Translations under genes and position numbers: made by a program
Source of the DNA: Natronoarchaeum rubrum
GTDB lineage: Archaea; Halobacteriota; Halobacteria; Halobacteriales; Natronoarchaeaceae
NCBI RefSeq assembly: GCF_024494695.1
Contig: NZ_JANHDP010000003.1
Coordinates: 496,001 to 560,000, forward strand
Direction of reading: 5' to 3'
DNA: 64,000 nucleotides
Shown: positions 1-7,453 of the stretch, piece by piece
How positions within the stretch are numbered: position 1 is the first letter of the stretch
Layout: each line of letters begins with the position of its first letter
The notes under the pieces: model-generated
What the model was told of the DNA's origin: nothing
Database searches by the model: none
What the model saw: the letters and a program-made list of their open reading frames with translations, nothing else

Positions 1-1300
1 AGGCCCACATCTGGTGCTGGCCGACGCCGGTCGTGACGATGGCGTCGTCGCTCGTGGCCTCGTCCAGCGCCTCGACGACGAACTCCGGTTTGAGCGGCTC
101 GTCGTCGGGCGTCGAGTAGTCCATCGGGTACTCGTCTTTCCAGGTCTGGCACTGCTCGCGCCACTCGTCGGCGTCGGGCGCAAACTCCATCTCGGCGTCC
201 AGCTGCTCGATGACCGTTCCGGCGTCGCCGATCAGCGGGTAGTCGGCGTGGATGTTCTTGCTGATCTCGGCGGGGTCGATGTCGACGTGGACGACCTCGG
301 CGTCGGGCGCGAACGTGTCGATGCCGCCGGTCAGCCGGTCGTCGAACCGGGTGCCGACGCCGATCAGCACGTCGCAGTGCGTGATCGCCATGTTGGCGAA
401 GCCGGTGCCGTGCATGCCGGCCATCTCCATCGAGAGCTCGTGATCCTCGGGGAACGAGCCCAGGCCGGGCATCGTCGTGACGACCGGGATATCGTAGGTC
501 GTGGCGAACTCGCGCAGCTCCTCGGTCGCGTCGCCCTTGATGATGCCGCCGCCCGCCAGGATGGCGGGTTTCTCGGCGGCCTCGATCGCGCGGACCGCCT
601 CGGCGACGGCCTCGTCGTCGGCCTCCTCGGGCGCGTGGAACGTGTCCGGGGTCTCGGGCTCGCCGGGTTCGACGTCGGTGTCGGCGTTCGTGATGTCCTT
701 GGGCAGGTCGACCAGCGTCGGACCGGGCCGGCCGGTGTTAGCGAGGGCCAGCGCCTGGCCGACGTCGGTGCCGACCTCGTCGGGGTCGTCGGCGAAGAAG
801 TTCGTCTTCGTCACGGGATCGGTGACACCCGTGGTGTCGGTCTCCTGGAACGCGTCGTTACCGACGAAATCGGAGGGGACCTGACCGGTCAGCGCGATCA
901 TCGGGTCCGAGTCCATGTTGGCGTCGGCGATGCCGGTCACGAGGTTGGTCGCGCCCGGCCCCGACGTCGCCATGCAGACGCCCGGCTCGCCCGCGACGAT
1001 GCCGTACGCGTCGGCCGCGTGGGACGCCCCTTGCTCGTGGGCCATCGTGAAGTGGGTGAGCTGGTCGGAGTCGTACAGCGCGTCGTAGACGGGCATGATC
1101 GCCCCGCCCTGGACGCCGAACAGGTACTCGATGCCGGCGTTCTCCAGCGCGCGGACGACCGAGTCCGCGCCCGTCGCGACGGGCCGTCCTTCGGCGCGTT
1201 CCTCGGGCGACCGGTTGGCGCCGGACGCCGCGGCGTCCGCGGCGTCGCCGGCGTCGGTCGCTTCCTTCTCGGTCTCGGTGACGGGAGCGCGTTCGCTCAT
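1..1300 (-). CDS. ilvB: Acetolactate synthase large subunit (partial, 3' end outside window)
   Basis: Catalytic subunit of acetohydroxyacid synthase, the ThDP/FAD enzyme that makes acetolactate and acetohydroxybutyrate for valine, leucine and isoleucine synthesis. The reading frame starts at ATG 1300-1298 and runs off position 1 after about 433 codons, so the C-terminal ThDP GDG motif is not visible. After an acidic extension of roughly 35 residues come the family patterns LFGVQGGAIMPVYDAL, the activating glutamate in HEQGASHAADAYG, and SGPGATNLVTGIADA, followed by the middle FAD domain (AILAGGGI). Its ATG overlaps the stop codon of a small upstream ORF (ATGA), and it lies in the same orientation downstream of leuA, but a separate promoter sits between them at about 1604. 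ilvN and ilvC would be expected next but cannot be seen. Confidence 0.95.
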   Translation of the reverse strand, partial: MSERAPVTETEKEATDAGDAADAAASGANRSPEERAEGRPVATGADSVVRALENAGIEYLFGVQGGAIMPVYDALYDSDQLTHFTMAHEQGASHAADAYGIVAGEPGVCMATSGPGATNLVTGIADANMDSDPMIALTGQVPSDFVGNDAFQETDTTGVTDPVTKTNFFADDPDEVGTDVGQALALANTGRPGPTLVDLPKDITNADTDVEPGEPETPDTFHAPEEADDEAVAEAVRAIEAAEKPAILAGGGIIKGDATEELREFATTYDIPVVTTMPGLGSFPEDHELSMEMAGMHGTGFANMAITHCDVLIGVGTRFDDRLTGGIDTFAPDAEVVHVDIDPAEISKNIHADYPLIGDAGTVIEQLDAEMEFAPDADEWREQCQTWKDEYPMDYSTPDDEPLKPEFVVEALDEATSDDAIVTTGVGQHQMWA

Positions 1301-1407
1301 GCGCTCTCACCGGACGCTGCGGTCCATGCTGTCGGCGCTGTCGGTCGTCGTGACTGGTGGTTTGTGGGTCGATGCTGGCGTCGGGGTTGCGGTTGTGTTC
1401 CGTACAT
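1297..1407 (-). CDS. Small upstream ORF overlapping the ilvB start
   Basis: A 36-codon frame (starts MYGTQPQPRRQ, ends WTAASGESA) begins at ATG 1407-1405. Its TGA overlaps the ilvB ATG in an ATGA arrangement typical of translational coupling. The product is basic and Gln/Arg/Pro-rich, unlike the acidic proteins around it, so it may act through its translation rather than as a stable protein. No function is recognised. It could be chance; its position is the main argument for it. Confidence 0.35.
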   Translation of the reverse strand: MYGTQPQPRRQHRPTNHQSRRPTAPTAWTAASGESA

Positions 1408-1470
1408 ATGTCGAGCGGGTGCTGGGAGATCTGAAGACGGTGCGATCCGTGGTCGAGAAGTGGATGTGTG

Positions 1471-1488
1471 AGGGGCTAGTGGGCCCCT
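1471..1488 (-). promoter_or_regulatory. Hairpin over the leader ORF stop codon
   Basis: On the minus strand AGGGGC-CCACTA-GCCCCT forms a 6-bp GC-rich stem with the UAG stop of the short leader ORF in the 6-nt loop. A ribosome finishing or stalling on the Val-Ile-Val codons would cover the 5' arm. No U-run follows, so it is not a classical terminator. Its role is inferred from position. Confidence 0.4.
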
Positions 1489-1577
1489 ACGATCACACCG
1501 AGCGTCGCGAGAAGGGTCGCCGCGGACCCGCCGCTGACCGGGCTCGTACCCTCGGTCGCGGGGGTCCCTCTCATCAT
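1476..1577 (-). CDS. Leaderless short ORF upstream of ilvB, candidate leader peptide
   Basis: A 33-codon frame starts with two ATG codons (1577-1572). It ends TLLATLGVIVGAH, with six Leu/Val/Ile in the last 12 residues. A TATA-like TTATAA box is centred about 27 nt upstream (1601-1608 in plus coordinates), so the first ATG sits where a leaderless transcript would begin. The stop codon lies in the loop of a 6-bp hairpin. Branched-chain residues just before a hairpin, ahead of ilvB, resemble bacterial ilv leader peptides. That comparison is my inference; attenuation of this kind is not established for haloarchaea. It could alternatively be a real microprotein with a hydrophobic tail. Confidence 0.5.
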   Translation of the reverse strand: MMRGTPATEGTSPVSGGSAATLLATLGVIVGAH

Positions 1578-1600
1578 TGCAGTGATGATGCGTTCGTCGC

Positions 1601-1608
1601 TTATAATT
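1601..1608 (-). promoter_or_regulatory. TATA box for the ilvB leader transcript
   Basis: AATTATAA on the minus strand, centred about 27 nt before the first ATG of the short leader ORF. Below it, around 1572-1589, lies CATCA-N6-TGATG, an inverted repeat at the expected transcription start. This places an independent promoter between leuA and ilvB. Confidence 0.6.
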
Positions 1609-1748
1609 GTTGCGCGTCGGGGGTCGCCGCCGGGGCGCACGGGCCGGCGTGACGCCGCGAACGCCGCTGCTGGCGACGGCACGCCCGGAGTCGTCGCGCT
1701 CTACCTGCCGCTCCCGGTGGTGGGAACGGACGAACCCGGCGGGGGGCA

Positions 1749-2979
1749 TCAGACCTTGACCTCCTCCGTGCGCGTGACGCCCTCCTCGCGGGCGAACTGC
1801 TCCAGCGTCTCCATCGTGACCTGCTTTTTCTCGGCGCCGTAGTCCTTGACGCGGCGGGTGACCGCGCGGACCTCCTCGTCGGTCGGCTCGAAGCCGGCGT
1901 CCTCCAGTCGCTCGCGGACCGAGTGGTTGCCGGTGTGCTTGCCCAGCACCAGCTTCCGGTTCGCGCCGACCATGTCGGGCGTCATGACGCCCGGCTCGAA
2001 GGTGTCGGAATTCTCGATCACGCCCGCGGCGTGGATGCCGCTCTCGTGGGAGAAGGCGTTCTCGCCGACGACGGGCTTGTTGCCCGGCACGTCGATGCCG
2101 CTCAGCTCCTCGACGAGCCGCGAGAGCTCGGTGATGCGGGTCGTGTCGATGCCGGTGTCGACCTGGTACACCGACTCGATCGCCATCACGAACTCCTCGT
2201 AGGCGGCGTTGCCCGCCCGCTCGCCGATGGAGTTGACCGAGACCTGGGCCTGCGAGGCGCCGGCCTCGATGCCCGAGAGGGCGTTGGCCGTCGCCAGCCC
2301 GAAGTCGTCGTGGGTGTGGACGTCGACGCGCGCGTCGGTGTGGTCGACGACCGTGCTGATCAGGTCGTAGAACCGGCGCGGCGTCGCGACCCCACAGGTG
2401 TCGGGGATGTTGATCCAGTCGGTCCCCGCGTCGGAGACAGCCTCGATCACGTCGATAAGGAACTGCTCGTCGGTGCGGGTCGCGTCCATCGGCGAGTACA
2501 TGCAGGTCACGCCTGCCTCCTTGACTCGCTCGACGGCCTCGACCGAACGCTCTACTACCTCTTCGCGGGTTGCGTGCATCGAATCCTCGATCTGGACGTC
2601 GCTCGTCGAGGAGAACACGTGGACCATCTCGACGCCGCTGTCGATCGCGGCCTCGACGTCCTTGTCGACCACGCGGGCGAGCCCGCAGGTGGTCGAAGTC
2701 GTGTTCGCGGCGATGTCACGCACCGCCTCGAACTCCGCGTCGGAGTTGACCGGGAACCCCGCCTCGATGACGTGGGTGCCCATCTCGTCCAGCACAGCCG
2801 CTATCTCCCGCTTGTCTTCGTAGGAGAACGACGTGCGTGGCGATTGCTCCCCGTCGCGGAGCGTCGTGTCGAAAACGCGTGCTGACTTTATCTCGTCAGT
2901 GGAATCTAACGTGCCCTGGAAGAACTCGACCCCCCTGGCTGGTGCCAGAGGACGAATCCATGGACGTGTCGTCGGACAT
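1749..2979 (-). CDS. leuA: 2-isopropylmalate synthase / citramalate synthase family, 5' frame disrupted
   Basis: Condenses 2-oxoisovalerate with acetyl-CoA, the first committed step of leucine synthesis; the citramalate-synthase relative cannot be excluded. The DRE-TIM metallolyase signature VFDTTLRDGEQSPR, the metal-site region HTHDDFGLATAN and NSIGERAGNAAYEEF are all present. The frame ends at TGA 1751-1749. Reading back, the homologous N-terminus (VEFFQGTLDSTDEI) continues to a run of six G (2930-2935), but no ATG, GTG or TTG occurs in that frame before a TAG at about 2983-2985. The ATG at 2979, correctly placed about 30 nt after the TATA box TTTATATA (3007-3014), opens a frame with strong GC at third positions that meets the G-run one base out of phase. 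Removing one G would give a normal protein of about 409 residues. I therefore give the gene from 2979 and flag a likely indel. Confidence 0.85.
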
Positions 2980-2985
2980 GGTATC

Positions 2986-3276
2986 TAACGTAGAGTGGCT
3001 TCACGGTATATAAAGCTGTCTTTAGAACAGACGCCGCCGCCGCTCCGGCGGGCGGTCCAGTCGCAGCGAACCGTACGACGTCAACGACCTAGTTCTCCTA
3101 GTATCGATTAATGTATTCGCCGTGTGGTCTAATGCCATAGGTCGCCGATGACCCGGCGTCGATCGGCCGATTTCCGCCGCGCGACGAGCGGCGACGCTCG
3201 CACGCGCACCGTGTCAGCGCGGCTCGGCGGTAGCGGCCAGACGTGCGGTTCGGCACCAGACGTATTTGCATCCCGT
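2986..3276. other. Intergenic region between leuA and the ferritin-like gene
   Basis: About 290 bp without a convincing gene. It holds the leuA TATA box (3007-3014) and, near 3179-3207, an imperfect GC-rich hairpin (GCGCG/CGCGC and CGAGC/GCTCG arms). Nothing else is recognised. Confidence 0.6.
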
Positions 3277-3291
3277 GTCCTATTCTAGGAC
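3277..3291 (+). promoter_or_regulatory. Palindrome just upstream of the ferritin-like gene
   Basis: GTCCTA-TTC-TAGGAC is a perfect 6+6 inverted repeat ending three bases before the ATG at 3295 and lying downstream of a TATA-like TATTTG (3262-3268). That is where a repressor would block a leaderless promoter. An iron or redox regulator is a guess based only on the downstream gene. Confidence 0.4.
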
Positions 3292-3294
3292 GCT

Positions 3295-3750
3295 ATGTCC
3301 GACGAAGAAGTTACGCGGCTTCTCAAGGAGGCCTACAGCGACGAGATCGAGACCGTGATGAACTACCTGTCGAACGCGGTGGTGCTCGACGGCGTGCGCG
3401 CCGAAGAGATCAAGAACAGCCTGGAAGCCGACGTACAAGAGGAACTCAACCACGCGCAGATGCTCGCCGAGCGGCTCAAGCAACTCGACGAGCAGCCGCC
3501 GGGATCGATGGAGTTCGAGGCGAGCCAGGAGTCGCTCCAGCCGCCCGAGGACTCGACCGACGTCCCCTCGGTGATCGAAGGCGTCCTCGAGGCCGAGGAG
3601 GATGCCATCGAGAAGTACAAACAGCTCGCGAAGGCCGCCGAGGAGAACGACGACCTCGTGACCGAGGACATCGCGGTGACGCTTTTGACCGACGAGGAGG
3701 CCCACCGCACCGAGTTCCGCGGGTTCCGCAAGGAGTACGTCAACGACTGA
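3295..3750 (+). CDS. Ferritin-like (rubrerythrin/Dps-type fold) protein
   Basis: A 151-residue, all-helical, acidic protein. It has the two ExxH-type motifs expected of a di-iron four-helix bundle: EELNH (E50, H53) in helix 2 and DEEAH in helix 4. Glutamates also occur in helix 1 (E17, E19) and helix 3 (AEEDAIEKY). This pattern fits a cytosolic ferritin-like oxidase or iron-storage/protection protein. It is shorter than rubrerythrin because it lacks a rubredoxin domain. The start at 3295 follows a TATA-like element by about 30 nt. No partner gene is adjacent. Confidence 0.8.
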   Translation: MSDEEVTRLLKEAYSDEIETVMNYLSNAVVLDGVRAEEIKNSLEADVQEELNHAQMLAERLKQLDEQPPGSMEFEASQESLQPPEDSTDVPSVIEGVLEAEEDAIEKYKQLAKAAEENDDLVTEDIAVTLLTDEEAHRTEFRGFRKEYVND

Positions 3751-3828
3751 CTCCCAGCCGGGCGACCGGGTGACGAGCACCAACTCGACTGAGAAGGATT
3801 TTTGCCGGGTGGTTTCGTGGAGGGGGAT

Positions 3829-4128
3829 ATGACCGACTTCAGCCTCGATCTGGGCGCCGTCGAGGACCAGATCGAGGAGGACGACGAGGGGGAGACGCTC
3901 GGGGGCGAGGTCGTGCTGGGCGTGCTCGACGGGACCGCCGATCCCGACGAGTGGTGCGAGACGGTGCTCCGCGGGAACGTCCTCGTGCTCGCCGTCGAGG
4001 GCGATATCAACGAGTTAGCCGCCGGCTTCGCCCGCGACGTCCGCGACGGCGGCGGCGAACTCGTCCACTTCCGCGGCTTTCTCGTCGTCTCGCCGCCCGG
4101 CGTCTCGATCGACACCGACCGACTGTAG
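3829..4128 (+). CDS. Small conserved haloarchaeal protein (DUF5779-like)
   Basis: A 99-residue acidic protein with a compact alpha/beta pattern. Hydrophobic strands VVLGVLDG, NVLVLAVEGD and LVHFRGFLVVSPPGVSIDTDRL make up much of the chain. I recognise it as the haloarchaeal DUF5779 type, with no known function. The ATG at 3829 is preferred over the in-frame TTG at 3802 because a TATA-like GGATTTTTGC lies about 28 nt before it; a purine-rich GGAGGGGG also precedes it. Confidence 0.75.
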   Translation: MTDFSLDLGAVEDQIEEDDEGETLGGEVVLGVLDGTADPDEWCETVLRGNVLVLAVEGDINELAAGFARDVRDGGGELVHFRGFLVVSPPGVSIDTDRL

Positions 4129-4161
4129 ACGCCGCCGCTCGACGCCACTCCGCTCTCCGCG

Positions 4162-4647
4162 TCAACAGGCGTCTGACGGAACCACTCGGGCACTCAGGCC
4201 GCCGTCGGCTCCGACGACGATCGTCACGTCCGCACACTCGCCGTCCCAGCCAGATCCGTCGAGTCGAGACTCGATCTCCGTCGCCGACAGTTCCAGACGC
4301 TCGTTCTCCCGCTCCGCGCGGACGTGATACTCGTCGGCTCGCTTGATCCAGTTGCCGTTGACGTGGGCTCGATCGTCGTCGACGCCGCTCCCGGTGCCTG
4401 CAGGTGTGAGCTCGATCGTCTTGGCACTGATTTCCTCTGGTTCGCCGCTCCCGGCGGTGACCCGCAGGGCGACCCGTACCGTCTCGTCCGACTCGTTGAC
4501 GACGTTCAGCGACCGCATCCGGAACCCTTCCTGACGGGGCTGATCGTCGCCCCGGAGACGCCGCGTCCGAACGTAGCTCTCCCCGCCGAGCGCCGCGACG
4601 CCGATCGCTCCGGCGAGGATGGCCCGTCGACTGACGTCGGGTGTCAC
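4162..4647 (-). CDS. Tat-exported hypothetical protein
   Basis: A 161-residue protein starting at GTG 4647. The N-terminus carries a twin-arginine motif (SRRAILAGAIGVAALGG, residues 6-22), so Tat export is expected. There is no lipobox cysteine, so it is either secreted or anchored by the uncleaved helix. The rest reads as a beta-rich extracellular domain (LNVVNESDETVRVALRV) with no catalytic motif I recognise. A T-rich box (GTGTTTTTG on the minus strand) about 30 nt upstream supports the GTG start. Confidence 0.65.
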   Translation of the reverse strand: MTPDVSRRAILAGAIGVAALGGESYVRTRRLRGDDQPRQEGFRMRSLNVVNESDETVRVALRVTAGSGEPEEISAKTIELTPAGTGSGVDDDRAHVNGNWIKRADEYHVRAERENERLELSATEIESRLDGSGWDGECADVTIVVGADGGLSARVVPSDAC

Positions 4648-4684
4648 AGTCGAATTATCTCGGCGAGGCTACAAAAACACCCCG

Positions 4685-5371
4685 TCAGGTCGGGGGAGCA
4701 ATCGTCAGGTAGTGCCCGTCGGGATCCTTGACCACAGCGTCGCTCCCAGCCCGCTCGACCCGGCAGGCCCGTTCCCGGATCGCGTCGACCGCGGCGTCGA
4801 CGTCGGGCGCCGTAAACCCCAGATCGACGTGGACGCCGCCCCGGGCGTCCGCGAGGCCGAGGTGCGGTTCCCAGAGCTCCAGATCCATCGGTCCCGAGAG
4901 CCTGACGCGGCGTCGCTCGGCACCGCGATCGACGACCGAGAAGCCGAGCGCCTCGTAGAACTCGAGCGCCCGGTCCAGTTGCTCGACCTCCAGAACGACC
5001 TCGAAGACGCCGTCGATCCCGGGGCCCGCGACGTCGGACTGCCCGAGTTCGACGCAGTTGCCCGCCGGGTCGTAGCAGTACAGCGAGGACGCCGAACCGA
5101 ACGTGTGTTCCTCCAGCTCCCGGTCGGCCGAGAGCCGATCCCACCAGTCGTCGTACTCGTCGGCGGGGATCGAGAACGCGAAGTGCGTGTGGAGGCCGCC
5201 GCGCGGAACGCCGTCGGGTCGGCGGACGATCAGCATCGTCTCGCCCGCCGCGAACGACAGCTCCCGGTCGGTTTCGGCGGCGAGATCGAGTCCCAGGTCG
5301 TCTTCGTAGAACGCGCGCATCGACTCGAGGGACTTGGCTTCCAGCGCCAGGCGGTCCAGAGCGGCGAGCAT
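4685..5371 (-). CDS. VOC superfamily protein, two glyoxalase-like domains
   Basis: A 228-residue protein with two vicinal-oxygen-chelate repeats: residues about 1-115 (LEAKSLESMRAFYEDDLGL ... CYDPAGNCVELGQ) and 118-228 (VFEVVLEVEQLDRALEFYE ... VKDPDGHYLTIAPP). Each half has the beta-alpha-beta-beta-beta rhythm, with a DPxG(N/H) turn and a metal-ligand-type glutamate or equivalent near its end. Members include glyoxalase I, ring-cleaving dioxygenases and resistance proteins; the substrate cannot be told from sequence. It is a single gene with no evident operon partner. Confidence 0.75.
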   Translation of the reverse strand: MLAALDRLALEAKSLESMRAFYEDDLGLDLAAETDRELSFAAGETMLIVRRPDGVPRGGLHTHFAFSIPADEYDDWWDRLSADRELEEHTFGSASSLYCYDPAGNCVELGQSDVAGPGIDGVFEVVLEVEQLDRALEFYEALGFSVVDRGAERRRVRLSGPMDLELWEPHLGLADARGGVHVDLGFTAPDVDAAVDAIRERACRVERAGSDAVVKDPDGHYLTIAPPT

Positions 5372-5448
5372 ACCCGCCCTACGACCTCGATCGTCAAATC
5401 GGCCGCGGTGGACGGGCTTTATTCCGGGCGAGACCCAAGAGACGACAC

Positions 5449-6171
5449 ATGCCGATGAAAGCCTCGGGCGCGGCGGCCGACAGCGAGACGTTCCGCTGGG
5501 AGGGAGGACTCACGTGGATCGCCCACCCCGACGAGGCGATGCAGCGGGCGAGTCACGCACTCGTCGTAGATGACGACTCCGCACAGGGAGACGCCGACGG
5601 AGCCGGGGGCGACGCGGACGTCTGGCTCGTCGACCCGGTCGACACGCCCGACCTCGACGAGACGGTCGCCGAGCTGGGTGCGGTCGCCGGCGTCGTCGTC
5701 CTGCTGGATCGCCACGAGCGCGACGCCGCCGAAATCGCCCGCCGCCACGACGTGCCGGCGTACGTCCACGCGACGATGGACGACGTCGCCGAGTCGCTGG
5801 ACGCCGATGTCGAGCGGTTCGACGCCGAACTCGCGGACACGGGCTATCGGGCCATCCGCGTGCTCGACCGGAGCCTCTGGACCGAGGTGGCGCTGTTCTC
5901 GCCCGCGGCCGACACGCTCGTCGTCCCCGAAGCCGTCGGGACCAGCGACTACTTCCTGGCGAACGACGAGCGCCTCGGCGTCCACCCGGCGCTGCGCCTG
6001 TTCCCGCCGCGCGGGTCGCTCGGAGGCCTCTCGCCGGCCCGGATCGCAGTCGGGCACGGGGCGCCGGTCGTCGAGGACGCCCCGGACGCGCTGACCGACG
6101 CGCTCGCCGGCGCCCGTCGTCGCGCGCCGCGGCTGTACGCCGAGACGTTCACCGGATTTCTCACGAGCTGA
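5449..6171 (+). CDS. Hypothetical protein, metallo-beta-lactamase-fold-like
   Basis: A 240-residue acidic protein. Several stretches recall MBL-fold proteins: VAGVVVLLDRHERDAAEIARRH where the HxHxDH loop would sit, PAADTLVVPEAVG, and ARIAVGHGAPV near the end. The canonical metal ligands are incomplete (only HERDAAE), so an active hydrolase is doubtful. The start ATG at 5449 sits 28 nt after TTTATT (5418-5423), consistent with a leaderless mRNA. It may be an inactive MBL relative. Confidence 0.6.
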   Translation: MPMKASGAAADSETFRWEGGLTWIAHPDEAMQRASHALVVDDDSAQGDADGAGGDADVWLVDPVDTPDLDETVAELGAVAGVVVLLDRHERDAAEIARRHDVPAYVHATMDDVAESLDADVERFDAELADTGYRAIRVLDRSLWTEVALFSPAADTLVVPEAVGTSDYFLANDERLGVHPALRLFPPRGSLGGLSPARIAVGHGAPVVEDAPDALTDALAGARRRAPRLYAETFTGFLTS

Positions 6172-6277
6172 CGTTCCGACCGAGTTCGTCACCGATCTGG
6201 CGCGGGGCCGGGACGACCGACCGTCGGCCCGAACCGGTCGGTACGGTTAACCCTACGCCGCCGGTAGGTCCACGCAC

Positions 6278-6778
6278 GTGTCGACCGACACCGACGTTCA
6301 CGTGACGAGGGGGCTGCTCGACGCCCTGCTGGAACTCGCCGCCGCCGAGGACCCCGAGGCGGTCAGCGCCGCGATCGCCGTGACGCCGGCGGGCGATCTC
6401 GATCGGTCGGTCTCCGAGGGGTCGCCCGACGGCAACGGCGGGTTCGACGCAGACGGCGCCGATCTCGATCCGGCGACGCCGGTGTTCACGGACCTGTTTC
6501 TGCCCCAGCAGCGCCGCTCGGTCAACGCCGTGTTCGGGATGGACGTGACGATCCCGCCGCGCCAGACGCAGGGGCGGTTCGTCTCGCACCCGCTGGGGCA
6601 GCTCGAAGTGACGAAAGAAGACGACCTCCACGAGGTCGTGCTCGTGGCGGTGCCGCCGTGGGACGGCGACGCCGTCGCGGCGTTCGACCGGCGCGGCAAC
6701 CGCCGGCGACTGGTCGTGCTCGACGCCGCGCCTCCGGTCGGCCAGCTGGAGGACTTCGACGAAACTCAGTCGATGTAG
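6278..6778 (+). CDS. Conserved haloarchaeal protein of unknown function
   Basis: A 166-residue protein from GTG 6278; a TATA-like GGTTAACC (6243-6250) lies about 30 nt upstream. It has an N-terminal helical region (GLLDALLELAAAEDPEAVSAAIAV), an Asp/Gly-rich linker, then a beta-rich part (FVSHPLGQLEVTKEDD, EVVLVAVPPWD, LVVLDAAPP). No catalytic signature is recognised. Its 3' end overlaps the convergent ribbon-helix-helix gene by 13 bp. Confidence 0.6.
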   Translation: MSTDTDVHVTRGLLDALLELAAAEDPEAVSAAIAVTPAGDLDRSVSEGSPDGNGGFDADGADLDPATPVFTDLFLPQQRRSVNAVFGMDVTIPPRQTQGRFVSHPLGQLEVTKEDDLHEVVLVAVPPWDGDAVAAFDRRGNRRRLVVLDAAPPVGQLEDFDETQSM

Positions 6779-6975
6779 CCCAGCTCGCGGAGCTGGTCGG
6801 TGATCTCCTCGAACTCGGCCTCGGTCAGTTCGCCTTCCTGCTGGTGCTGGATCACGATGCTGCGCAGCAAGAACCGGACGAGGTCGCTCGTCGAGGAGAA
6901 GCTGGTTCCCTCGATGGTTCCCTCGACCCGGTCCGCGAGGTCCTTCGGGATCGAAACCGTCGTGTACTCGGTCAT
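6766..6975 (-). CDS. Ribbon-helix-helix (CopG-type) DNA-binding protein
   Basis: A 69-residue protein with the N-terminal ribbon EYTTVSIPKDLADRVEG and the helix-helix part TSFSSTSDLVRFLLRS, the classical RHH pattern. A C-terminal tail (LTEAEFEEITDQLRELGY) may help oligomerise. These act as small dimeric repressors; the target is not evident, since no toxin partner is adjacent. Its end overlaps the convergent gene ending at 6778. Confidence 0.8.
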   Translation of the reverse strand: MTEYTTVSIPKDLADRVEGTIEGTSFSSTSDLVRFLLRSIVIQHQQEGELTEAEFEEITDQLRELGYID

Positions 6976-7098
6976 ACCGAACGCTCGGTCGGCGACGCCG
7001 AAAGTCCTTGCGAAGGTGTCGGCGCGACGCCGTGCCCACCCGGTCGCCCGGCACGCAAGCGTAGCGTTGATAGGCGGGGAGCCGTCTCAGTCCACACA

Positions 7099-7422
7099 AT
7101 GGCAGCGCGCCCACCGACCGGCGACGACGGCGACGATCCGGAGGTCATCGCCTTCGGCATCGCGGAGCTCGACGCGCGCCTCGACGAGGCCGAGCTATCT
7201 TTCCCCGCGACCGACGAGGACGTCCGGCGCGCGCTGGGGGGACAGGAGATCCCCTACGACGCCAACGGCCGGACGATCCCCATCGGGGACGCGCTCGCGG
7301 CCGTCGAGCGCCGGGAGTACGATACGAAGAACGAACTGCTCGACGTGCTGTACCCGGTGTTCGACGAGCGCCGCGCCGACGGCGGGATGCTCGGGCATCT
7401 CCGGGCGATGCTTCCCTTCTGA
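7099..7422 (+). CDS. Small conserved haloarchaeal protein
   Basis: A 107-residue acidic protein. Much of it is charged; the region FPATDEDVRRALGGQEIPYDANGRTI and the C-terminal KNELLDVLYPVFDERR look folded. No function is recognised. ATG 7099 is the first start with halophilic codon use; no strong promoter box is seen directly before it. Confidence 0.6.
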   Translation: MAARPPTGDDGDDPEVIAFGIAELDARLDEAELSFPATDEDVRRALGGQEIPYDANGRTIPIGDALAAVERREYDTKNELLDVLYPVFDERRADGGMLGHLRAMLPF

Positions 7423-7453
7423 GAACGGGCGTCGGCGGGCGCTGCGATCGACA

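Noticed and set aside
14..1471. 485-codon plus-strand frame
   Set aside because: Antisense of ilvB; Val/Gly/Arg-rich composition and no family features.
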